60,000 bases of DNA from Bolinopsis microptera. Taxonomy: Eukaryota; Ctenophora; Tentaculata; Lobata; Bolinopsidae. Positions 48,973 to 60,000 of this stretch are shown here, piece after piece. Numbering within the stretch: the stretch's first letter is position 1; every line of letters starts with the position of its first letter. The translations under genes were made by a program, and so were the position numbers. Location: the NCBI RefSeq assembly GCF_026151205.1, contig NC_087073.1, positions 6,781,001 through 6,841,000 of the forward strand. Reading direction: 5' to 3'. Under the pieces are notes generated by a model, which had not been told where the DNA came from, ran no database searches, and saw nothing but the letters and a program-made list of their open reading frames with translations.

Positions 48973-49732
48973 CTGGAGTAGAAGATTAAGAGTAATGTAA
49001 GGGAGTTGACTATAATTGCGTGCAGTAATATATAGGTAGTAGGTACAGCTGTTGCAGATTTTGGGCGAATTCTACAAGGCTGAAGCACTGATGTGATTGT
49101 GATAGTAATGAAGTTATTGTGGTGAACTGGATCCTACTAGTATTACTGTTATTCAAATCCTAGTATCATATTATATATACTATGCTACTATTTGTAGACT
49201 GTAGAGGCTGTGATGTTGAATAAAACAAGCTTCTGCTATAAATAATATTCAATTCAAGTTGGCTATCTAAGTTGACCAGTATATCAAATTATCCAGTGCT
49301 AAGTTGAAGCTAAGGAGCAGTGAATTGAGGCAGATGTGAGCTGACTAATGATGTTAGGAAAGATGTACTTAAGACGAACAGTATATAATAATGTATATAA
49401 CCTAGACTACAGGTGCAAACAATAGGTGCTAAAATAATCTGTGTGTGGAGAATTGAAAAGTCACATTGACATACATACGATATAAAATTATGCAATATAC
49501 AACACCATAACAGTTAACCTTTGTGTTGTTAAACACGGTACAAACTTGAAGCCAATTCTTGCTGGTGTCCTGATACTCTGATAGTATTAGTTTTAGTAAG
49601 GTTTTGTTCTTCAGACATTTACTTACTTTTTGCTCGTGTCTTTGAAGGGCTTTTGCTTGAGCTTTTGATGGTTTTATTGGGAGATTTGCCTCGACCTTTC
49701 TTAACCGGCTGAATACACAACATATCAATCAT
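48725..49732 (-). CDS. SMKR1: Small lysine-rich protein 1-like (SMKR1)
   Basis: Two exons are clear on the minus strand: 49627-49708 or longer, and 48725-48972. They are joined in phase 1 by a consensus donor (AAAAA|GTAAGT) and acceptor (TCTACTCCAG). The protein is Lys/Ser/Gly-rich at both ends (KKGRGKSPNK; KGGKKGGGKKKKKGK) with a hydrophobic core VVDPFSKVAMENALLVCHS and then FLSIRGFPYSG. Human SMKR1, as I recall it, has the same plan: VDILSPAAMLN, an H-x(n)-LRGF-xx-G core and Lys-rich ends. Its function is not established. In-frame ATGs at 49732 and 49723 would give about 114-117 residues. An acceptor-like GTGTATTCAG at 49709-49718 may instead join a further 5' exon. Confidence 0.78.
49627..49708 (-). 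CDS. SMKR1: SMKR1-like upstream exon
   Basis: Basic Ser/Lys/Pro segment (KSSSKSPSKTRAK), phase 0 in and phase 1 out, with consensus donor. The frame is open a further 24 nt upstream to an ATG at 49732, so it may be the first coding exon. Confidence 0.72.
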
Positions 49733-51362
49733 TATTTCAAATAAATGTTAAGTTTTAACTTTTATTTTTCATGAACGCAAACATAAAGTTTCTGGAATAA
49801 AGTTACTGGAATGAGGTCCTGACATATTTTACGTAGTTGTAAGTTGGCCGATTACCACCTTTCTTACCATGGAAGTGTTTGGAGTCTATCTGAACTATAA
49901 AGTTGCTCCAGCCTAGCATACAAGTATGTGTCTTCTCCTTTTTCTAAAAGTTTTAAGGTTGTCAGACTTAAGTAAAAATATCAGAGATAAAAAATGTGTC
50001 TAGAGTTGAAATAGAAATAGGGTTGTAGGTACATTTACAACTTTCCAATCTTCGACTTTAAATGTCACGAAGATTTTAACCAGGAGTATAAAGAGGGTTG
50101 AAATGTCGAGAAATGAAATTCCGTACTGGCATCAAGAAGCCTGAGTTCGATAAGATAACAATCAAGATAAAGAGCTAGTTTGCTGGGGCATGCTCGCAAC
50201 TAAAATCGGACGAGAAATGAGCCTGTTAATAGTTAATACCCCTCTCGGTTGCCTGGTGACGCTTATTAAGGATAATGTGTTTGCTTAGCAAAGTTGTGAC
50301 AAATTGTGTTTGGTAACCATTCGTAAATGTATTTATGACATGGGATATGTTGTTTAGAGAGATTATATTAGAAGTCACAGAAAGATGATCATGTCCCACG
50401 AGAATGAGTGTTTTGTGATCAATATTTTAAAAATCCATCAGTGCAGTGCCACCCAGCCACCAACCGATTCCTTCCTCTTGTGAACTGATCGACTTAAAAC
50501 ATCAGAAATACTTTCCACAAATCGACAAACTATTGAAAAAAACGACAATCGTGTATCACAATATATCAGAGCAGCTAATTTACTGAAGCTGTTGCCAGGG
50601 CAACCAACATTGAACATGCACCCAGAACTGACAAGACTTTATTGTGTAATTCAAACCGTAGGTAATGTGATAACATAATTCGAGATGTTGCTAGGGAGCC
50701 TTAGGTTGTTGCTAGAGAGCAAGTCCTGCGTCCATGACGAGACCAACTCGGATATAGCATTCAGTGACCAGGGTCGGGTGACAATTGTATGGACAGCATT
50801 ATTCAATTAATAGCGTTTAGGTATCTAACCGACATGCTATACGCTGGCTAATGGTACTGATAAATGATATGGATCAATGATCTGGATAAAAGATGATGTC
50901 AAATCTCACATCCTGAAGGGTGAAGATAGAATGCTTACAAGTTTCTTGAGTTAAATTGCTATAGGTAAACCTATTATAGCTTGACAACACCAAATTGAAA
51001 GTATCTCAGTCGTTTATTATCGAATAAACGCTTTACTCAGCTGAAAGCCGATGTTTTGGCTACAAGAACTTTATATCAGTTACTTTACAGAGTCATACCA
51101 GAAACAACTTCTCTAGAGACTAAAAACAGCATGCACGACGAGATAAGCGAAATTCAGTGAACAAAGAGTCAAAAACACATACGACAATTATTAATGAAAA
51201 CAAGAAACTCACCAGTGTGCAAGGCAAGCAATTTCATCCCAGACCGGAGATAATATCTGTCAGATGTTATACTCCATGACTGCTATCATAACTCCCATAT
51301 TATCAACAATAATATCTCTGCAACGTATTATAACGATGACAATGCCAAACAATCACAGTATA
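49733..51362. other. Intergenic region
   Basis: AT-rich; no supported gene, repeat array or element. The interval lies between the divergent starts of the SMKR1-like gene and the small gene at 51363, so it may contain both promoters. Confidence 0.4.
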
Positions 51363-52199
51363 ATGGCGGACGTGATCCGCTATAAGCTGTTGTACACAAA
51401 TAGGAAGTTTAGAGCTGGCTTACTAGTGTTGTGTGCAGGGGGGTCCTTGTGTGATGCTAGTGCCAACCTTCTTCAGGTACTTCCAAATAGATTGATTTAT
51501 CTCCATCTGCTATGTTGATTAATCGTGTAGTGGAATGTCAGCTGGGGTATCTATATTGATCTTCATCGTTATGAGCTACCATCATTTGAACCATATCTAG
51601 GATATGGTGTTAATCAACTTGTTTAATGTTCATGCATTCCTCAATATCTTTCCCCGATGGTTTTTGGTTGTGAGCGATTAGCCCATAAATAGTCGATACA
51701 TGTCACAAAGATTTTAAAAGCTCGGCTTTTTATATAGTTATATCACCAAGCATATCATCCAGGCATTCTTTTGTTTGAATATTTTGTTGAACCAGAATAT
51801 AAATATCAAATATTTTTATAGGTATGTATGTACATAATAATTGTCACAAACAGGATAATAAAAGAGCTGGAGGATTGATTTGGCGTCAAGCTCAGGTCGT
51901 CCTCCAATCCCATGATAACAGTGACCTAAGGCACTTGTCACCACTTCAAGCCTTCAATGATTTAAATAAAATGTATCATTAAGAAAGATCAATAAATGTA
52001 CTTGCAATATAATTTTTTGACTTTTATATGGCTATCGTTTGATTTTTCCGTAAAAATATTTGATATTTTCATCAATTGATTGTTCATTTTAGTTTTACAT
52101 GGTTTGAATTATTTACGTTACGGTGTACAAAATCGTGAACTCATGTTGTGTATTTTGCAGTATCCTGCCCCGGCCACAGCTTCCACAAACCATTCCTAA
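51363..52199 (+). CDS. Candidate two-exon gene for a 50-residue protein
   Basis: Exon 51363-51476 has an ATG in the context TATAATGGCGG and 38 codons (MADVIRYKLLYTNRKFRAGL..., then a hydrophobic LLVLCAGGSLC stretch), with donor CTTCAG|GTACTT in phase 0. Exon 52161-52199 has a strong acceptor (GTATTTTGCAG) and 12 codons (YPAPATASTNHS) to TAA. The product has one possible membrane-associated segment near residues 19-30. Both exons are richer in G and C than their flanks. I recognise no family. Other downstream exons are possible. Confidence 0.4.
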
Positions 52200-52444
52200 A
52201 TCGTTTATTTAATCATCAGAACCGTCCTATTTCAACCAGTTAAATCTCTCAGTTAATTGTTAGAAACGCCACATCAGAGGGTATCAGATTTAATAGCTGG
52301 TTATTACTTTAAAAACTTCCATTTTCCCGTCCATTGTTCTCATTCCTTTCTTTCCATATTAAATAAGACTTTAGAGCAGCGTCCCCATTAAAGCTGTTTT
52401 GTCTGCACCGTCTGGGCTGCAGGTGTCAAACAAAGAAACAGAGA

Positions 52445-52621
52445 CACGTGACAGTGCGATAGTAACCAATACCAACCAATCAGCACCACGTGCTGCGTAG
52501 CAACAGCCAATCAGTTTCCCGCATTGCTCCAGCATTGCAGCACCACCACTCCACCATGATAGTCAGCACGTGCTAAGGCTTTCAGCCAATAAAACTAATT
52601 CTGTGTGATCAGTTGACCAAT
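52445..52621 (+). promoter_or_regulatory. CCAAT/E-box promoter block upstream of tetraspanin
   Basis: Five CCAAT boxes (52466, 52476, 52507, 52586, 52617) and three CACGTG (52445, 52487, 52567) in 177 bp, followed by an AAATAAAGG sequence near 52634. The block is GC-richer than its flanks. With the acceptor at 54060 it suggests a promoter and untranslated first exon for the tetraspanin, or a promoter for an unseen gene. Confidence 0.55.
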
Positions 52622-54077
52622 AAGGAGCAAGCTAAATAAAGGCTCGGACGAGATAGTCCCTAGTAGGTTGTGAACATATGGTCACTGTGCAGCTCGCACC
52701 ATGACTACAAGTATTCCTCCGCGTTTAATTCATACATCAGCCGCGAATTACGAAATAGTTAATTCAACCTGAAAGTTTACTGAGTTTTCTCCCTTTTTGG
52801 AATCGGGCCACAACTTATTTGTACTGTTGTTTTCCTTGGCGTTTTGCATTGCAGATAATGAATTTGAATAGCAGTCAGTTAAAATATCAGTCATCAATTT
52901 AGTTAAAATTGTAGTTAAAATTTCGACAACAAAGATAATGAAATTCTGTTAGCCTGCCATAATATGTAGCTCCAAGACTCCTCTCTCCCAATCCCACACC
53001 ACCATCTGTTCCTTTAAATCCAATAATCCGATTGGATAAGCGAGGAAAATTGAGCTCTCTGATTGGCTAAATCCGATCATGTGACGTAGACAGGTGAGGA
53101 AGGTGTGATATTGGTTGTGACTTGTGTTGAAAGCTGCGCAGCATAGATCCGTTAGAACTGGAGTCAACATTGAACTGTGCTGTATCTGGCACTTGCTAGG
53201 CAGCTATTAGCTGCTTCATGTCTGTTTCATGTCTGTTTCATGGTTCATATTTCACTTGTTTCATCTCTCTTATATCGCACTTTTATAATTTATCACACTT
53301 TTATAATTTTCGCCTGACGAATTTGTTCATTTATCGAATCTCAACTTTTGCTCATGCTCATTTTTGCTCATGCTCAGCCCTCACGACCCACACCTGTCTT
53401 TGTTCTTCAGCTCCTACCACTCAGTAACGATAAAGAACAATAATAAAAACAAAAGCTCTTTGTTTGCTAAATAATAATGATACATTTCCTTACAAAGGGA
53501 AGTACACGGTGCCATGCTATGAGGTTCTCTTCTGACGTCACCATGGTCCTCAATATTTAACAGATATCTCGTTATACTTACTGCACGTTACTTCGTACCT
53601 CTTTTTCAGCCTATCGGTTTTTGTTTGAAGATATTTCTCGCTTCTTGGCTTTCGTCCATAATCCATTAACATGAACTTTTAACCGAAATTAACTGAGTGT
53701 CATTCTAGCTGTTAAACACAACAGCTCTAAGTTTGTCGTTGTTTGTTAGAAAACATAGTTTTCTAATTCGGCTTCGGTTCCTGGTAGTTAATGGCATGTT
53801 GTTAACTTGTAAAGGCTTCAATGTCGAGGTTTTACTGAAGCCTACAACTTGACAGGAATCCATGATCGGTCCTGTATATGTCATCTCAAATATCGCATCG
53901 GGGATTCCGCTTTTCTTGAATAAAGTCCAATCGTTTTCCCTTCTAAGGCATACATTTTAGAATCTTCAACTATTTTGTTACTTAATTTGTTTTATCAGTG
54001 AATTAGTCGATATATGTACCCAATTTTCTTAATCTAACCCGCTATCAATATCCTGACAGGTTTACTGCTATATCAGT

Positions 54078-54785
54078 ATGGTTTTACAAGGCTGTGTCCG
54101 CATATTTCTCTTCCTGATCAACACGCTGACGGTCATATTTGGTTTCGCTATCACCGCTATTGGTATTTACTGCGTCTCCAAATCCAAGACAGAACCTTTC
54201 AATGACATGGAGACAGGCAGTCTGGTCGGATTCATAGTCTTCACCCTATTTATCGGAATCTTTGTCCTGACTCTGGGACTACTGGGACTGTTTGGCTCCA
54301 TCACCCAGTCTCCCAGCATGATGATTGTGTACGGAGGTCTGATAGTGGTGGTCCTGATCCTGGAGTTGGCACTGCTGGTGGGGAGTCTGTGCAGTAAGAA
54401 TAAGATTGTGGAGACAGCTCGGGAAGGGTTCCGGGACTATGTGACCAGGTACTACGAGGACGGGATAGATGACAACGTGAAGCAGGCTGTGGATGCGATA
54501 CAGTTTAATTTGAAGTGCTGTGGGTACGGGGGACAGGATGATTTTAGACCTGATCACCCGCCCCCCGCATCCTGCTGTAGTGATGATACTGTCACAAGTT
54601 TCGATGAGTGCCCCACGGACGATAGGTTTGATGAAGGTTGCAAAATGAAATTCCCCAAATTCATTGGCGATGTTTTGAATTTGTTTGCTGTTGTGATCGG
54701 GTTTGCAGTTATTTTGGATGTCATCAGTATGATGGGAGCGTGTTATGTTAGGCAGAATTCTCCCAAATATAACCACATCGCTTAG
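54078..54785 (+). CDS. Tetraspanin
   Basis: Tetraspanins are four-pass membrane proteins that organise receptors, integrins and other partners in the plasma membrane. The 235-residue product has membrane segments near residues 10-33, 50-73, 82-104 and 204-228. The large extracellular loop (about 105-203) has the CCG motif at 147-149, PASCC at 163-167, and cysteines at 178 and 188: six cysteines, enough for three disulfides. The C-terminal tail is short and polar (RQNSPKYNHIA). The coding region is a single exon, whereas tetraspanin genes usually have several introns. A strong acceptor (CAATATCCTGACAG) lies 18 nt before the ATG, suggesting a 5' untranslated exon. AATAAA at 55216-55221 is a plausible 3' end. 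I cannot assign the orthologue. Confidence 0.97.
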   Translation: MVLQGCVRIFLFLINTLTVIFGFAITAIGIYCVSKSKTEPFNDMETGSLVGFIVFTLFIGIFVLTLGLLGLFGSITQSPSMMIVYGGLIVVVLILELALLVGSLCSKNKIVETAREGFRDYVTRYYEDGIDDNVKQAVDAIQFNLKCCGYGGQDDFRPDHPPPASCCSDDTVTSFDECPTDDRFDEGCKMKFPKFIGDVLNLFAVVIGFAVILDVISMMGACYVRQNSPKYNHIA

Positions 54786-57700
54786 AGATGGACAATTGTG
54801 ACGCATAAACACGCTGATTGTGATTTGTGGGTGTTTGATAATTAGAAGTTCTAGGATCATTATTGTTGATCGATATTTGATTCAAGTTAAATGATGTGTA
54901 TTAGATTTTATTCAAAATAGGTGATCGTGACAATCATATGCCATATTTGAGTATCTGTTTAGTATTCAATGAATTGAATTTGAATGTCCCTTAATGACAG
55001 GAGATTTATGACTTTATGATTACTATAAATGACGTAAAACTGACGTACTAGATTTTAATAATAGGGCAGCTTCGATGATGGAACCGCAAATATTTACCGT
55101 GCGAATAGCTGACGTAAAGATCGTGTCTACATAGTAGATCATAGTTTCACTTTTGGTCTTGGATTGGCTGTTTATAAAATATGAACATCACCGTTTCTTA
55201 TTATGTGGAAGTTGAAATAAAATATTTTACTAACGTTACAGTATATAATACAATATTTGATTCGATTATATTAAACTTTGATAAACTTAAGAGTCGATTT
55301 ATCAGTAATTTCGTATTGTTTGGGTGATGACTGTGTGAGTTAAAAGGAACATGTTTAATAATTATGATGAATAAATGGGATGATAGCCAGGTCTCGGAGT
55401 TACAGGTATCCACTGGCTTACACCTAAATCGTAATTCTAGACCAGTCCACTTGACAACTTTCTCTCTTTGTACAGATCTAGTAACCACGGGTTCCAACAG
55501 ATCCACAGCATCATATTCGCGTAGGTTACTGACGTCTAATTAGCCTAATGTTTGTGAGCCTATATTCTGAGGTAAAGTAAAATTGTATGATTATAAAGTG
55601 ACAACAACAACTCCGGGCATTTGCAATGATCCGACTGCTGACGTTTCTTATTTGTCAGGTCAGAATTTTGTTGGGATTTTTTCTTGTCAGAACAAACATC
55701 TTTGCAGATTGGACCTATTAATAACCTATTGTGAGTTACAGTTATTTGCTGTCGGCCGGTAAATATGATGACGCACGTATGAAATAAACATTGTTTAAGA
55801 GAATGTTTAATATGATTTTAATTATTTTAAACTCTCCGGACGTCACTGGACCATAAGTGTTGATCTCTAAACGAGCACAATTCGATGATCTATCCTTTTC
55901 TGTTGAACTCCTTTACGTTAAATTTGTCGTCTATTAATAAATATAATTTTCGTTATATAAATAATATGAGCAATACGACTTGAATGTCACTTAAATTAAT
56001 ACATTTATATTTATTTCTTGTTGCGTTATTAAACGAAGTCTGAACAGTTCCCGTTTTGTTTAAAATTATCATTGATCTAAGTTTTTTAAACGTTTATGAG
56101 GCATAATTGACGTACATTTTGGACGTAGAATGTGGCACAATGAAAGGGTATATTAGGTTTTAAAGATCATTTATTATACAGCTATATGAGCTATGATAGC
56201 TCCATATTTAAAAAATTAGTTTATCAATTTAGTAGGGACACTTTAGTGAACAGTTTAGCGGATAGTTGCTGATTGTAGTCTGTAGGATATAAATAAGCTT
56301 TATATTAAATATTCCTCGGTCATGCACAGAAAATGCTGGATTATTGAGCGGATCATTAGAATTGCTTGCTGCTAACTGTTAAGCTTTTAAGATGTAGAGA
56401 AGAGAAGAGAACGTATACTTGAAGTAACGTACAGGGCCCTGCTCTGATACTGCTCAGCTCACTTATAGCGCTTATATTTTATAATCGCTAGTTTCTTTTA
56501 TTGGCGGTTTTATTTGACTTAACTTTTGTTGTTTCCATGATTTAACACAGCTTATATGCATAAGATTTTATTCGTTGATTGTGGCAATAAAACGTATAAT
56601 AATGCTTGTTTATTAATAATTGTGTTTGATTACTATGATAGTGTCATAGCTTTAATCCATGTTTATTTGAAAATGAAATTACTAATTCTTAAATCATGAT
56701 TTTTATTGTTTAAACAGTTTACTATTTTCGTCAATACAAGTTGTTGTCCATCGAATGAAGCAACTCACAAGTCATCAACTTTGCTAAATTTATAAGTTGC
56801 TGCAAGTTAATTGTTGTGACATGTGACCATGTAAAAGTTTGATATGGATAGTGGCACGTGGCACATTTATAAAGTGCTTACTGTTGATTAAATTACTTCA
56901 CCACGTGTCAAACTTGTGTCACCTCCCGGAGACTAGGGTTCTATCAATGGAGCAACACAGTGGATCAACTTATTAATTATTAAATATTAAACTACTCCAA
57001 CTCTCAAATATAATAAACATGCGGTATTTAGTTTAACTTCATAACTACAGGTAAAAGTATACAATAAAATTTAGTTTACCCTAAAACTAAAAGGTCTACT
57101 CTGCACATAAAATCTAAGATCCAGAATCCTGATGATATTCGAGAATAGTAGAATGACAGACCTAATTTATTCATAATAGGATAAAAATGACCTGGTAATT
57201 ACCAGTACCACACAGAAACGTTCGCGCTAATTTATGAGGCTTCTCGCCTGAGAACGTTAGGCTTTGTTGTTACTAACTAGGTTATTACACAAGATCCGGC
57301 AGAGGAAGAGAAGGTGTCTCCCGTCACTAATTCTCACCACTTACAGTCACAATATGGTAGCTTTAAGTTTTATTTATTGAACAACGGGCCATGGTCGTAA
57401 ACAGAGTTTGTACATTTATTTTGGCACGTAAAACGCTCACGATTAAAACTGCATGGTCGATTATAGTATATAGTTATACTCCAACTCACGAACTGCCGTT
57501 TGTTATGATTAAACTTTATAGTTCCAAAAAGTACTGTAAAATGTACAATGTTATTGTTAATTAATAATTATAATATTTCGTGTTGAAAGTTAGCTCTGAC
57601 CCGATTGTTTTAAAAGAATCCGATCGACCTGTACAAACCTCTTGGGTCCTCTTTCATTTGAAAAATGTTAATTTAAAACTTTTAATAAAACAACTCACGT

Positions 57701-58700
57701 GCACGTTAAGTTATGGAGGGCAGTGTCGTCAAACAATTGTTTATCAGAAAAGCAAAAGTCATTCGATACTTGTTACATTTTCTATATGCTCTAGCCTCAC
57801 TGTTTTTACAAAGCCGTTATAATGTTATGTCATATGAGTAATGACTAGTTTTAGTTACATTCTGTTTCCATAGGACTTGTGTGTTCTTTTCCTTGATTAT
57901 GACCTTTCTAAACTTTATTTCCCATTTTATTTAATTTTAAATCGGCATTTGAATCTCGTAAATTTCAATTTGACGACATTTAATCCATAACTGACATTAC
58001 ATTTCCTTCCCACAATATTTCATATCCCTAAAATTTTATCTGACCATCATAATCTCAACAATTCAACATTCCTATCTGAACTGAAAATCTAACTCTGAGA
58101 TTATTTGATTATTTCTCTCCTCACCCTTTCCAATTCCACGTGTCATAAGATTCACATTGAGTGATAATAACTCGTTTGTTTCCCTAAATAGCGTCTCAGC
58201 TTATAGCTTCTCGGTTCACGCTGATACTAAATTTCATTCCGACCGAGGTGATGATATTTCTAACTGACTGGCGGCCAGCTCAGATATCGGGTCTGATTCC
58301 AAATTAACTTGGAGATATCCGATTTCAGGACACGTGTAAATTTCAACAATGATGACAGGTATCCAAAATAACAAGGATAACTGGACGATCGGTATTTTGA
58401 TCCTGTGCTCAAAAATATTTGTGAAATTGGATCATGTTTTCTTCATCAGTTAACGATGTGGTTTTATTATAAATGCAGTTTCTTGCAACTGATTTGATAT
58501 CAATAACTGTAAATGTTTATCGTTCTCTGACATTATTTACTCTTTGACGCATTCGCAGCAGATTCATGGAGTAGTTCCAATCCTTTTTATTGTTTCTGAA
58601 TGCTTCAGACCCCGGTTTAAATTCTAATCTCTCAGCTGTTGCCTGATGCTGTTGTCTAAACTATTACTGCTGCTCTTAATTATGCCCACTTTTACGTCAT
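54786..58700. other. Region without a supported gene
   Basis: Strongly AT-rich. The only polyadenylation candidate tied to a gene is at 55216. Open frames (for example 55201-55506 minus and 57580-57822 plus) are short and lack domains or convincing splice partners. Confidence 0.4.
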
Positions 58701-58710
58701 CATGGTAAAT

Positions 58711-58743
58711 CTCAGCTGGTAAGGATAATCCTTACCAGCTGAG
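58711..58743. repeat. Perfect 33-bp hairpin
   Basis: CTCAGCTGGTAAGGAT and its exact reverse complement ATCCTTACCAGCTGAG flank a single central base. It could be a cruciform, a dyad binding site or the remnant of an inverted duplication. Confidence 0.93.
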
Positions 58744-58750
58744 TAATAAT

Positions 58751-59242
58751 ATGAGTATCCTCATTCTTCAGTCGACCGACCCTGCCCCCTCCCAAGACTT
58801 CAGCCACCGCACATGTTCTAACTCTATCTCTCCATCAATAGGTGGTGCTTGCCAAAGAGACTGCGTGCTTGCTGACTTGACCGGCATTGCTTATCAACAA
58901 CATACATTACACAGGGACTATTATATATACGTTTCTCGGATAACTTCTCGCTCTTTCTCGCTCATAAAGAGCCTTTCTTTTCTGCAGCTATTGTACTTAC
59001 TTACTTATAAAGGAGTTAAAATATTTCTTAAGTCCGGGGCTAACGATCTTGAGGTGGGCCGGCCCCTTGACAAGTATGAAACTGCCCCCAACGCCCTTAA
59101 CGCACGTGACATGTGCATAACGAGTACTATAAAGTGCATGCTGAGAGGTGGAAAACATTGTATGTCTTTTAAAAGATCGTGTGATGCTTGTCATATAACA
59201 TGGGAAACGGTTGGTTCTGTTCTGTATCGAGATATGTTGTGA
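58751..59242 (+). CDS. Hypothetical 163-codon open frame
   Basis: A continuous ATG-to-TGA frame, long for AT-rich DNA, beginning a few bases after the hairpin. It contains a hydrophobic stretch (FLQLLYLL near the middle) and a Cys-containing C-terminus (SFKRSCDACHITWE). I recognise no family. It may be chance or an exon. Confidence 0.22.
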   Translation: MSILILQSTDPAPSQDFSHRTCSNSISPSIGGACQRDCVLADLTGIAYQQHTLHRDYYIYVSRITSRSFSLIKSLSFLQLLYLLTYKGVKIFLKSGANDLEVGRPLDKYETAPNALNARDMCITSTIKCMLRGGKHCMSFKRSCDACHITWETVGSVLYRDML

Positions 59243-59881
59243 GCTGAATGTTCTTTTGCAAAGTACCGGTTCAGTAATCAGTTAAACTGTTTGTAATTGT
59301 AGTACGCTGGAAACTGTAGCTTGTTTTGCTTTCCAAACTTCTAGTGCTGCAGTGGTAGTGGAGAAGTATGAGCAGTAATACAATGGTATATTGTTAGTGT
59401 TACAAAGGTTCTTAGATCACCTCCGACTTCATGATAATTATCATTGAGTCATATTTGCTGTGCGTTTTAACTCATCTGTTCATCTCTAATATGCTATCAA
59501 TTTACAGTTCATAATTCAAAATCTTAGAGATCAGAAAGGGAGCTGGGGAGCACCTGTTAATGTTATTATTTTCTTTATTAGTCCACTCTTTTTCTCCAGT
59601 ATCTCCAGTGCTCTTATTCTTAGTGGTTAGTAAGAATCTTCTGTAACTCAGTAAGCATAAGTCATGATTCTTCTCGCGTTCTAAGGTGGCGTTTCTCTTG
59701 TTTCTAATATCCAGGGTGTTCATGAAATTTTGGTACGGTAGGTTAATTTATGAAGGAGCAATTAATTTGCGCTCATCTTCTTTAGATTTGCATATCGGCT
59801 TCGATTTGTTTTTGGAATTTCATAGTTAAATAACGCGGGTCATTACTATACTATTGCCATTGTTTCTATTCAAATTCAACT

Positions 59882-59940
59882 ACTGAATGTGTTATTTATT
59901 GACATGGACAATGTCCATGTCAATAAATTTAAATAACACG
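59882..59940. repeat. Long near-perfect hairpin
   Basis: TTTATTGACATGGAC and GTCCATGTCAATAAA flank an AAT centre, and the pairing extends outward through GTGTTAT and ATAACAC after a small bulge. It may be a very short inverted-repeat element or a cruciform. Confidence 0.85.
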
Positions 59941-60000
59941 AGCAAAATAGCAATTAACCAAGCTTTTGCTAATATTCAAGCTTTTGTAGCTTAATCATAA

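Noticed and set aside
54279-54860. 193-codon minus-strand frame
   Set aside because: Antisense shadow of the tetraspanin coding region.
57580-57822. 80-codon frame
   Set aside because: Short, AT-rich, without domain, splice signals or polyadenylation context; expected by chance.

Overview
This is a 60-kb piece of an animal nuclear genome. It is AT-rich, its genes are split by GT-AG introns of about 0.2 to 10 kb, it has AATAAA polyadenylation signals, and it carries many micro- and minisatellites and short DNA transposons. The recognisable proteins (an OSBP-type oxysterol-binding protein, the centriole protein CEP44, a small lysine-rich SMKR1-like protein and a tetraspanin) point to a ciliated metazoan. 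The intron sizes and repeats suggest an invertebrate. I cannot fix the phylum from sequence alone.

Layout. 1-7.5 kb: no recognisable gene, only AT-rich DNA and microsatellites, including about 185 bp of CT repeat. 7.5-13.0 kb (+): a phase-consistent six-exon model for an unrecognised Ser/Thr- and Lys-rich protein of about 220 residues; a 48-bp minisatellite copies its second splice donor about 13 times. 14.1-15.4 kb (+): an intronless CEP44 coding region. 16.0-17.3 kb: two decayed coding-like stretches. 19.7-44.3 kb (+): a complete OSBP gene of 12 coding exons (754 residues) with PH domain, FFAT-type VAP-binding motif and sterol-binding ORD with its EQVSHHPP signature. 48.7-49.7 kb (-): the SMKR1-like gene. 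51.4-52.2 kb (+): a candidate two-exon gene for a 50-residue protein. 52.4-52.7 kb: a CCAAT/E-box promoter-like block. 54.1-54.8 kb (+): a tetraspanin with a one-exon coding region. 55-60 kb: mostly featureless AT-rich DNA with two perfect or near-perfect hairpins.

The OSBP introns hold the most unusual DNA. Intron 1 (10 kb) contains a 42-bp satellite of about 62 direct units. It is split by an orientation flip, a duplicated flank, a 289-bp hAT-type MITE with an exact 8-bp target duplication, and a 3.8-kb inverted-repeat element. Introns 1 and 3 also contain three coding-like ATG exons whose donor phases all fit a downstream OSBP exon, so the locus may use several alternative first exons that skip or truncate the PH domain. 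At four splice donors in the window a tandem array starts at or just after the GT. Two more small DNA transposons with 8-bp target duplications lie at 45.6-46.9 kb.

Exon borders were set by hand from reading frame, splice consensus and remembered family sequences; no search was run.
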